In this document: positions 14,236 through 20,513 of the stretch, piece by piece
Numbering within the stretch: the stretch's first letter is position 1
Layout of the letters: every line of letters begins with the position of its first letter
NCBI GenBank assembly: GCA_910578735.1
Contig: CAJTSQ010000001.1
Location: forward strand, 1-22,681
Direction: 5' to 3'
Length of the DNA stretch: 22,681 nt
Source: an uncultured Oscillospiraceae bacterium
Lineage (GTDB): Bacteria; Bacillota; Clostridia; Oscillospirales; Oscillospiraceae
Program-made: the position numbers and the translations under genes
Notes under the pieces: model-generated
What the model was told of the DNA's origin: nothing
What the model saw: the letters and a program-made list of their open reading frames with translations, nothing else
Databases searched by the model: none

Positions 14236-15360
14236 TCAGAAAATCTCCGCCCCATTCTCGAAATAGCAGCGGGGAACCCGGGGTGTGAGCTGGCACAATA
14301 ATTCATAGGGGATGGTGCCGGCCAGCTGGGCGGCCCGGTCCGTCAGACCGGGGCCGTAGACCTGGGCCACATCCCCCGCCTTCACGCCAGGGGCGTCGGT
14401 CACGTCTATCATACACATGTCCATGCAGATCCGGCCCAGGACGGGACAGAGCTTGTCCCCGATAAGCACCTCCAGCTTGTTGGACAGGCAGCGGGGCAGG
14501 CCGTCGCCGTAGCCCATGGGCAGAACGGCGACCTTGGAGTCCCGCTCCAGTGTGGCGGTGCAGCCGTAGCTGATCTTCGCCCCGGCGGGCAGCGCCCGGA
14601 CAGCGGCGATCCGGCTCTTTACCGTCATCACAGGCATTAAGCCCGGGTCCTTCACCGAGGGGTCGGGCACATAGCCGTACAGGGCAATGCCGGGGCGGAT
14701 CATGCCCATACTCATCCATGGATAGTTTAGCACAGCGGCGCTGGCCGCACAATGGTAAATTTTAAAATTTAGCCCATCTTCATGATACAGCTCGTTGATG
14801 GCGCATACAAAGGCGTCATCCTGTCTTTTCGTGTACGTCTCGTCTCCATCAGCGTTGGCGAAGTGGGTGAAAATTCCCTCCGCCTCCAGACCGGGCAGGG
14901 CGCACAGCGCCCTGATCTCCTCATTGAGGGCAGGCCCTACAAAACCCAGCCGGCCCATGCCGGTGTCCACCTTCACATGGATTTTCAGCGTCTTTCCGGC
15001 CTTGACAGCGGCCTCGGACAGGGCTTTCCCCGTCTCCAGGTCGCCCACCGTCTGAGTGACGTCATACTCCAGCAGGTCGGAAGCGTACTCCACAGGCGTC
15101 TGGCCCAGGCAGAGGATGGGGATGGCAATCCCCGCCCGGCGCAGCTCGACCGCCTCGTCCAGGCAGGCTGCCGCCAGCATATCCGCCCCCAGGCTCTCCA
15201 GCTTTTTGGCAACAGGGACAGCCCCGTGGCCGTAGGCGTTGGCCTTCACCAACCCCAGAAATCTGCTGTCCGGGGCCAGCCCCCGCAAAAGGCGGTAGTT
15301 GTGGGCCAGGGCGTCCAGGTCCACCTCCGCCCAGGTGCGGGCCGTTCTTTTGTCTGTCAT
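14236..15360 (-). CDS. alr: Alanine racemase
   Basis: 374 aa. A PLP enzyme that makes D-alanine for peptidoglycan. The PLP lysine is Lys39 in VKANAYGHGA and the second catalytic base is Tyr265 in KISYGCT, exactly the numbers of Geobacillus stearothermophilus Alr, which supports the second ATG (15360) as start. The first ATG (15366) lies only 3 nt from the AGAGG site. KVDTGMGRLGF, RPGIALYG and VLPMGYGDGLPR are further family motifs. The upstream lipoprotein stops 12 nt before, so the two are probably one unit. In Firmicutes a LolA-like lipoprotein and mazF flank alr in the same way. Confidence 0.96.
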   Translation of the reverse strand: MTDKRTARTWAEVDLDALAHNYRLLRGLAPDSRFLGLVKANAYGHGAVPVAKKLESLGADMLAAACLDEAVELRRAGIAIPILCLGQTPVEYASDLLEYDVTQTVGDLETGKALSEAAVKAGKTLKIHVKVDTGMGRLGFVGPALNEEIRALCALPGLEAEGIFTHFANADGDETYTKRQDDAFVCAINELYHEDGLNFKIYHCAASAAVLNYPWMSMGMIRPGIALYGYVPDPSVKDPGLMPVMTVKSRIAAVRALPAGAKISYGCTATLERDSKVAVLPMGYGDGLPRCLSNKLEVLIGDKLCPVLGRICMDMCMIDVTDAPGVKAGDVAQVYGPGLTDRAAQLAGTIPYELLCQLTPRVPRCYFENGAEIF

Positions 15361-15372
15361 ATCCATCGTCCT

Positions 15373-15951
15373 CTACATGGTGAAATCAGAAAACTCGCAC
15401 AGAATCACCCGGAAGCCGTCCACCGAGATTTCTCCCCGGGTGAGGGCGTGGGTGGCGGCATCAAACCACAGGACATATTCCGTCCCCGCGCCGGGCGTAC
15501 TGGTGGGGTCGCCGCAGTCCACCCGGAGAACCGCCCCCTCCTCCTCCAGGGCGCAGGCGGTGATGTAGCCCGAACGGGCCGTTTCCAGCAGGGCGGGCAG
15601 GGCGGAGACGGGGGTGAGACCGTCCCCGTCCAGAGGGCCGGTCTCCACCGAGACTCCGTCGAACTCCAGCATATTTTCCTCTCCGGTCATCCGGGCGGTG
15701 AGGCCCGCCACCGTCTCCGGGGCGGAGAGGGCCAGGGTGGTCTCCTCCCCGTTCACCGCCACAGCCATCTCGTACTGATATACCCGCTGGCCATAATCGG
15801 CGGTGACCGACACCTGGAGGGCACAGTTTTCCATAGCCAGGTACTCCCCCCGGACGGTCAGGGCCAGCTCCTCCGCCTCGCTCACCCCCGCCGGGCCGCA
15901 GCCCGCCAGGAGGAGGGTTGTCATTAGTACGCAAATCACACATTTGCGCAC
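15373..15951 (-). CDS. Lipoprotein upstream of alr, GerS/YdcC position
   Basis: 192 aa from a GTG start, 7 nt after GGAGG. A signal peptide ends in the lipobox LLAGC (Cys18), so it should be attached to the outer face of the membrane. The remainder has alternating beta-like segments (VYQYEMAVAVNGEETTLAL, EYVLWFDAATHALTRGEISVDGF), which would fit a LolA-like half-barrel. It sits directly before alr, as does the LolA-like lipoprotein YdcC in B. subtilis and the spore-germination lipoprotein GerS (before alr2) in Clostridioides difficile. A GerS-like role is inferred from position and architecture; the sequence itself was not matched. Confidence 0.7.
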   Translation of the reverse strand: MRKCVICVLMTTLLLAGCGPAGVSEAEELALTVRGEYLAMENCALQVSVTADYGQRVYQYEMAVAVNGEETTLALSAPETVAGLTARMTGEENMLEFDGVSVETGPLDGDGLTPVSALPALLETARSGYITACALEEEGAVLRVDCGDPTSTPGAGTEYVLWFDAATHALTRGEISVDGFRVILCEFSDFTM

Positions 15952-15989
15952 GGTGATACCTCCAAAATCAGGATTGTTGATAGGACTGT

Positions 15990-16081
15990 GCAGGGACGCT
16001 TCATGAAGCGTCCGCCGTTATTAAATACGCCTGCGAATTTATGGAACACCGGGAAACGGACGCATCGTGATGCGTCCCTAC
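15990..16081. repeat. Inverted pair of GTAG-headed palindromes (BIME-like), copy 2
   Basis: The left unit has GCAG instead of GTAG and the hairpin GGACGCTTC-AT-GAAGCGTCC (15994-16013). The right unit is GGACGCATC-GT-GATGCGTCC-CTAC (16058-16081). The two hairpins match copy 1 at 4123-4200, whereas the 44-nt linker is different. On the minus strand the TAG of GTAG (16078-16080) is the stop codon of nnrE/nnrD. Confidence 0.85.
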
Positions 16082-17808
16082 GATTCCTCCTCCGTCCACT
16101 TCCGCAAAATTTCGGGCAGGGTGTCAATGAGGTCGGAGGGCAGCATGGCATATTCCCCGAATTTCCGGGCGCACAGGTCGCCGGCCAGGCCGTGGAAACA
16201 GACGGCGGCGGCCGCCAGCTCCGGGGTGTTGTCCCGCTCCTGACGCAGGTGCTTCTGGCCCAGCAGGGCGGCAATCATCCCCGCCAGCACGTCCCCGGAG
16301 CCGCCCTTGGCCATGCCGGGGTTGCCGGTGGCGTTGATACAGGCGGAGCCGTCGGGGGCGGCGGTGACGGTGCCCTTGCCCTTGAGGACCAGCACGCAGC
16401 CGTGGTCCCTGGAAAAATCCCGGGCGGCGGCGAGCCGGTCCTTCACCGGCAGAGCGCACCCCGTCAGCCTGGAAAATTCCCCCTCGTGGGGTGTGAGGAC
16501 GGTGGGGGCCTGCCGCCTGTCCAGTACATCTATATGCCCCGCCAGGGCGTTTATGCCATCGGCGTCCAGCACCACGGGAATTTCCAGATCGGCCAGCAGG
16601 GACAGGACAAGCTCCTCCGTCTCCGGGGCCCGCCCCAGTCCGGGGCCGATGAGAGCCGCATCACAGCCCCTCGCTTTTTCCAAAATGGTGGAGTAGTCCT
16701 CCGACAGAGGGAAGGGCATGGCCTCGTCGCACTTGACGGCCACGATGGGGCAGATATCCCGGGGCACCCCTAAGTACACCAGCCCCGCCCCGGTACGCAG
16801 GGCGGCCCGGGCCGCCAGGACGGGCGCGCCGGTATAGCCCTCTGACCCGGCCAGGATGAACAGCTTGCCAAAGTCCCCCTTGTGTGCGTTCCGGGGGCGG
16901 AGCGGGAGCTGGCTGTCCGGCTGGTGCATGACCTCCAGCCGGGGCAGCGCCCGGAACATCTGGTATTCCAGGTCATGGGGGATGCCGATGTCCACAATGC
17001 GGACCTCCCCGGCCCGCCCGGCCCCCGGGCCGGAGTACAGCCCCGGCTTGCCCCGGGTGAAGGTGACCGTCACCTTGGCCTGAACCGCCTCCCCCAGCAC
17101 CTCGCCGGTGTCGGCGTTCACCCCGGAGGGGATGTCGCAGGCCACCACCGGACAGCTCAGCCGGCTCTGCATCTGCAGCACAGCGGTGCGGAACACTCCC
17201 TCCACCGGGCGCTTCAGCCCGATGCCAAAGAGGGCGTCCACCATCACGTCGCAGGTGGAAAGCCAGGCGAGGATTTTCTGCTGTTCATAGTCCATGGTGG
17301 ATTCCAGGGTGGAGCGGTCGGTCATGTCTACGGAAAAATCCTCCAGACGGCCCCCGGCGGCAGTGAGTCTGTCCTCCATGGCCGTTTCGTCCGGGGTCAT
17401 TTTGGCCCGGTCCCCCACGAAAAAGGCCCGGACGCGGCAACCACCCTTTTCCATCAGCAGACGGGCGCAGGCGACCCCGTCCCCGCCGTTGTTGCCCGGA
17501 CCGCAGAACACCGCGATCCGGGGGGTGGGGTCGGTGTTTTTTCCCTCAATGATCTCCCGCAGCTCCTCTGCCTGACGCTCCTCCTCGTCAGTGGGGGGCG
17601 GGCCGTCCTTTTTGCGCATGACGATCATGGAGGAAACGCTGCTGAGGACAGGGCTGAAACCGTCCTCCTCCGGGTGGAGCAGCTTCCACACCGTGTCTGT
17701 CACGGCCCGGGCGGCGTGCTCCATCAGGTCCAGGGAGGACACCCCCCGCTCCTCAATGGCCCGGCGGTCCAGCTCCTTCATTTGGGCGGCGGTGGCTAAG
17801 GGCAACAT
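16078..17808 (-). CDS. Bifunctional NAD(P)HX epimerase / ADP-dependent NAD(P)HX dehydratase
   Basis: 576 aa, a fusion of NnrE and NnrD as in E. coli. It repairs hydrated NADH and NADPH. The N-terminal epimerase has GPGNNGGDG (103-111), Asp191 in VDALFGIGL and Lys254 in RGKPGLYSGPG. The C-terminal dehydratase has HKGDFGKLFILAGS, LIGPGLG, TPHEGEF (about 439-445), LKGKGT and NPGMAKGGSGDVLAG with the catalytic Asp506. Between the first helices and GPGNNGGDG lies a charged stretch of about 50 residues (46-95, RKKDGPPPTDEEERQAEELRE) longer than usual. The ATG at 17808 follows GAGGAGG. The stop codon is contributed by a GTAG repeat. It likely belongs to the SUF-to-mazF run. Confidence 0.95.
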   Translation of the reverse strand: MLPLATAAQMKELDRRAIEERGVSSLDLMEHAARAVTDTVWKLLHPEEDGFSPVLSSVSSMIVMRKKDGPPPTDEEERQAEELREIIEGKNTDPTPRIAVFCGPGNNGGDGVACARLLMEKGGCRVRAFFVGDRAKMTPDETAMEDRLTAAGGRLEDFSVDMTDRSTLESTMDYEQQKILAWLSTCDVMVDALFGIGLKRPVEGVFRTAVLQMQSRLSCPVVACDIPSGVNADTGEVLGEAVQAKVTVTFTRGKPGLYSGPGAGRAGEVRIVDIGIPHDLEYQMFRALPRLEVMHQPDSQLPLRPRNAHKGDFGKLFILAGSEGYTGAPVLAARAALRTGAGLVYLGVPRDICPIVAVKCDEAMPFPLSEDYSTILEKARGCDAALIGPGLGRAPETEELVLSLLADLEIPVVLDADGINALAGHIDVLDRRQAPTVLTPHEGEFSRLTGCALPVKDRLAAARDFSRDHGCVLVLKGKGTVTAAPDGSACINATGNPGMAKGGSGDVLAGMIAALLGQKHLRQERDNTPELAAAAVCFHGLAGDLCARKFGEYAMLPSDLIDTLPEILRKWTEEES

Positions 17809-17829
17809 AGGATACCTCCTCAAATACGC

Positions 17830-17852
17830 GGGCGGCCACAGGCCGCCCCTAC
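17830..17852. repeat. Solo GTAG-headed palindrome (REP-like)
   Basis: A perfect 8-bp hairpin GGGCGGCC-ACA-GGCCGCCC followed by CTAC, thus one GTAG-headed unit on the minus strand without a partner. Its TAG (17849-17851) is the stop codon of the 148-aa gene. It lies in the 40-nt gap before nnrE/nnrD. Confidence 0.75.
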
Positions 17853-18295
17853 AAAGGCATATGGCGGTAACGCCCCAGGCCCAGGGCGTCGAACTCGTCC
17901 TCGCCGGGCCTGTGCCACACGCCGATGGCGTTCAGCAGGCGGTTGACAGTTCCTTCTCCCTCGACGGGCCCCAAGACCACCTTCCCCCGCTCCAGCAGCA
18001 CCCCGGCCTGGGTGCCAACTCCACCAGCGTAGTCGGTCTCAATATAGGCCAGAGGGCCAGGGCGGGCGGCCCCCTCCAGGGCCCAGCGGATGGCGGAGGT
18101 AAACAGGGCCAAGGGGGAAGGCAGCTCCCGATCCGGCTCGTCAAACAGCTCGGTGATATCGTCAAAAAGAGCGTCCGTGAGATAGACCAAAGCGCAGTCC
18201 TGGGGCAGGTCCACCACTCGGGCCTGTACCCAGCAGTCCGCGAAAACTTGGATGGCCTCCCGCTTGCCAATAACAGCTTGAATCTGATGGCCCAT
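17849..18295 (-). CDS. Conserved 148-aa protein of unknown function, coupled to the SUF-like pair
   Basis: 148 aa, acidic, no signal peptide or membrane segment. Readable blocks are CALVYLTDALFDDITELFDEPD, PLAYIETDYAGGVGTQAGVLLERGKVVLGP and the end RLLNAIGVWHRPGEDEFDALGLGRYRH. Proteins with the same GGVGTQA...NRxLxxIGV...DEFDALGLGRxR ending seem to be widespread bacterial hypotheticals, from memory and not checked. Its ATG overlaps the stop codon of the sufB-like gene by one base (TAATG), so the two are translationally coupled, which suggests but does not prove a link to Fe-S assembly. The stop codon TAG belongs to a REP-like repeat, and four residues follow the conserved block, so little can be missing. 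Confidence 0.8.
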   Translation of the reverse strand: MGHQIQAVIGKREAIQVFADCWVQARVVDLPQDCALVYLTDALFDDITELFDEPDRELPSPLALFTSAIRWALEGAARPGPLAYIETDYAGGVGTQAGVLLERGKVVLGPVEGEGTVNRLLNAIGVWHRPGEDEFDALGLGRYRHMPL

Positions 18296-19212
18296 TACTT
18301 CAAAAACCCGTTGACAATCTGCTCCTCGGCCTCCTTTTCGGTCAGGCCCAGGGTCATGAGCTTGGTGAGCTGCTCCCCGGCGATCTTGCCGATGGCCGCC
18401 TCGTGGACCAGCTGGGCGTCCAGACAGTTGGCGGTGACCTCGGGAATGGCGGAGACCACCCCCTCGTCCATGATGATGGCGTCGCACTCGGAGTGGCCGT
18501 AGCAGGCGGCGTTGCCGTTGATGCGGGCCAGGAAAATCTGCTTGGACTGGTCCCGGGCCACGGAGCGGGAAATGACGTTGGTGTGGCAGCCCTCGCCGTC
18601 CAGGTCCACAGTGAAGTCGGACTTGGCCAGCTGCTTGCCGTGGGTCATCACCTTCTCCTTGATGATGAGAGTGGAATGGGGGCCCAGTTTGGCGGTGGTG
18701 CTGCGGACGGTGGAGTCCACCCCCTTGATCTGGGTGGTCTCCATCTCCATGTAGCCCCCCTCGTCCAGCTCTACCACGGTGGTGGGATTCATGATGTTCT
18801 CGCCGGAGCCGTCCCCCTCGCCGTAGTGCTTTTCCACATAGCGCACCCGGGCGTTTTTGCCCACGTGGAAGGTGTGGATGCCCGAGTGTTCCGAGCTCTG
18901 CACCCCGCAGTTGTGGATGCCGCAGCCGGCGATGATGGTCACGTCGCTGTCCTCACCGATGAAGAAGTCGTTATACACCATGTCTTTCAGGCCGCTCATG
19001 CTGAGCACCACCGGGATGTGGACCGACTCGTTTTTCGTCCCTGGCTTGATGATGATGTCGATGCCGTCCTTGTCCGTCTTGGTGACGATGTCGATGTTGG
19101 CGGTGGTGTTCCGTCCGGCCTTCTGGCCGTTGGCCCGGATGTTGTAGGCCCCCTCGGGCACCTCGTGGAGTCCGGCCACCTGCTCTAATAAACTCTTCTG
19201 GATTGCGTCCAT
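18295..19212 (-). CDS. SufB/SufD-family scaffold of a minimal SUF-like system
   Basis: 305 aa, much shorter than SufB (about 490). It keeps the C-terminal beta-helix core: SGLKDMVYNDFFIGEDSDVTI, SECDAIIMDEG (compare ECDSMLIG of SufB) and LVHEAAIGKIAGEQL, with Glu271 equivalent to the essential Glu434 of E. coli SufB. The SufB Cys405 position is not a cysteine here; Cys263 is nearby. It should pair with the SufC-like ATPase encoded upstream as scaffold for Fe-S assembly or transfer. The ATG at 19212 follows AAGGAGG. Neither a cysteine desulfurase (SufS) nor SufU is in the window, which fits two-gene SUF-like systems of anaerobes. A repeat separates it from the ATPase gene. Confidence 0.9.
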   Translation of the reverse strand: MDAIQKSLLEQVAGLHEVPEGAYNIRANGQKAGRNTTANIDIVTKTDKDGIDIIIKPGTKNESVHIPVVLSMSGLKDMVYNDFFIGEDSDVTIIAGCGIHNCGVQSSEHSGIHTFHVGKNARVRYVEKHYGEGDGSGENIMNPTTVVELDEGGYMEMETTQIKGVDSTVRSTTAKLGPHSTLIIKEKVMTHGKQLAKSDFTVDLDGEGCHTNVISRSVARDQSKQIFLARINGNAACYGHSECDAIIMDEGVVSAIPEVTANCLDAQLVHEAAIGKIAGEQLTKLMTLGLTEKEAEEQIVNGFLK

Positions 19213-19240
19213 ATTGTATTCCTCCTTGGGAAATCTGTCT

Positions 19241-19314
19241 GTAAGGGGCGGCCTCTGCGCCGACCCGTTAAAGATTTTCGATACCGGCGGGGCGGCACAG
19301 AGGCCGCCCCCTAC
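19241..19314. repeat. Inverted pair of GTAG-type palindromes inside the SUF-like operon
   Basis: The left end is GTAAGGGGCGGCCTCTG and the right end CAGAGGCCGCCCCCTAC: the outer 17 or so bases are inverted copies with minor differences, and each half can fold by itself (GGCGGC..GCCG). The 74-bp element fills most of the 109-nt gap between sufC and the sufB-like gene. Confidence 0.85.
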
Positions 19315-19321
19315 GCAATAT

Positions 19322-20050
19322 TCACCGCACCTTGTCCGTCAGCGCGGAGCAAACCCCTGGCGCGCCCCCCAGCAGGGTGGGCAGCACGTCCTTCCGGGGG
19401 CCGTCGTTGACCACCCGGCCGTCGGCCAGGACGATGATCCGGTCGGCAATATTGAGAATCCGCTCCTGGTGGGAGATAATCAGGATGGAGCCGTTGATCT
19501 TCTTGTGGAGCTGCTCAAAAACCTGAATCAGGTTGGAGAAGGACCACAGGTCGATGCCGGCCTCCGGCTCGTCAAAGACGGACAGGGCCGTCCCCCGGGC
19601 CATGATGGTGGCAATTTCAATGCGCTTGAGCTCGCCGCCGGACAGGGAGGCGTCCACCTCCCGGTCGATATAGTCCTTGGCGCACAGGCCCACTTCAGAC
19701 AGGTAGTTGCAGGCCTCGGGCACGCCGATGTCTTTGCCGCTGGCCAGGGTAATCAGGTCCTTCACCGTCAGCCCCTTGAAGCGCACCGGCTGCTGAAAGG
19801 CAAAGCTGATCCCCTTCCGGGCCCGGTCGGTGATGGACAGCCCGGTGATATCCTCCCCGTTAAAGAGGATGCGCCCCTGGGTGGGGGTGAGGATGCCGGC
19901 AATCACCTTGGCCAGGGTGGACTTGCCGCCGCCGTTGGGGCCGGTGATGGCCACAAACCGTTCGCTGATCGTTAAGTCGATATCGTGCAGGATCCCCTTG
20001 TTGTCGCCGTCCTGCTCCACGTCGTAACTGATGTGCTGTAATTCAAGCAT
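19322..20050 (-). CDS. sufC: SufC-like Fe-S assembly ATPase
   Basis: 242 aa, the usual size of SufC. It is an ABC-type ATPase that drives the SufB/D scaffold in the cytoplasm. Walker A GPNGGGKST is at 37-45, the Q-loop FAFQQP near Gln86, the signature LSGGELKR at 136-143, Walker B LSVFDEPEAGIDL from 156 and the switch His194 in SHQE. FDEPEAGID and LSGGELKRIEIA are typical of SufC rather than of transporters, and no membrane partner is encoded nearby. The ATG at 20050 follows GGAGG. It is the first gene after a strong promoter at 20077-20105. Confidence 0.94.
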   Translation of the reverse strand: MLELQHISYDVEQDGDNKGILHDIDLTISERFVAITGPNGGGKSTLAKVIAGILTPTQGRILFNGEDITGLSITDRARKGISFAFQQPVRFKGLTVKDLITLASGKDIGVPEACNYLSEVGLCAKDYIDREVDASLSGGELKRIEIATIMARGTALSVFDEPEAGIDLWSFSNLIQVFEQLHKKINGSILIISHQERILNIADRIIVLADGRVVNDGPRKDVLPTLLGGAPGVCSALTDKVR

Positions 20051-20076
20051 GGGGGTACCTCCCAGTATTTTTTCCT

Positions 20077-20105
20077 ATTATACCATATGGCACAAAATTT
20101 GTCCA
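20077..20105 (-). promoter_or_regulatory. Sigma-A promoter of the SUF-like operon
   Basis: On the minus strand TGGACA (20100-20105), one mismatch from consensus, and a perfect TATAAT (20077-20082) are 17 nt apart, about 25 nt before sufC. No clear IscR-type site was seen by eye. Confidence 0.8.
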
Positions 20106-20179
20106 CTATTATTCTCTCGGTTTTCGGCATGTGGATGTCTGCCGGTCAGCCGTTTTCCGAAATTATACCCCTTTTCCTC

Positions 20180-20208
20180 TTGCATTACAAGATGATTTGT
20201 GATATAAA
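20180..20208 (+). promoter_or_regulatory. Promoter of the T-box / deacetylase / pheS transcript
   Basis: TTGCAT (20180-20185) and TATAAA (20203-20208) with 17 nt between, and TG one base before the -10. The start would be near 20215, just upstream of the T-box stem I. It is divergent from the SUF promoter. Confidence 0.75.
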
Positions 20209-20214
20209 TACAGG

Positions 20215-20472
20215 TAGCGCCGCCTCTGGCGGCCCGAAAAATGCGTGGAACGGGAAAATAGCGGAACACACTCATCAGAGAGGGACGGTCACCGGCTGAA
20301 AGCCGCCCCGGAGAAAGGTCCGCTTGGTTCGCCCGGGAGCGGCCCCTGAGAGGGGGACGGCTTTCTCCCCCGTTACCGGAGGTCGAGTGCGTGCGTATGC
20401 GCGAATGCGGGTGGTACCGCGGAAGGTTTGCCTTTCGTCCCTGATTGTGGTCAGGGGACGGAGGGTTTTTTT
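20215..20472 (+). ncRNA. T-box leader, phenylalanine (UUC) specifier
   Basis: The conserved T-box GGGTGGTACCGCG is at 20409-20421. Stem I can be drawn: CGGG (20251-20254) pairs with CCCG (20332-20335), GCGGA (20261-20265) with TCCGC (20319-20323), and the loop between carries TTC at 20328-20330 followed by G. The AG-rich bulge CAGAGAGGG (20276-20284) and the apical GGCTGAAAGCC (20294-20304) are also present. A stem III-like hairpin lies near 20352-20370. UUC is a Phe codon and pheS is downstream, so uncharged tRNA-Phe should favour read-through. An extra GCCGCC-TCT-GGCGGC hairpin (20219-20233) precedes stem I. Confidence 0.95.
20436..20472 (+). terminator. T-box-controlled transcription terminator
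   Basis: CGTCCCTGA ... TCAGGGGACG (20436-20460, one bulge) is followed by GAGGG and seven T. It is the attenuator that competes with the T-box antiterminator, and lies 41 nt before the deacetylase start. Confidence 0.9.
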
Positions 20473-20513
20473 GTACATATATACACATAAATTAAAAAAA
20501 TGGGGATTTTTTT

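Noticed and set aside
14037..14306. An 89-codon minus-strand frame in the alr-mazF gap as possible antitoxin
   Set aside because: No ribosome binding site, overlaps alr, Pro/Arg-rich, and no ribbon-helix-helix pattern.
20106..20179. IscR/SufR-type operator between the divergent SUF and T-box promoters
   Set aside because: No convincing palindrome of the known type was found by eye.
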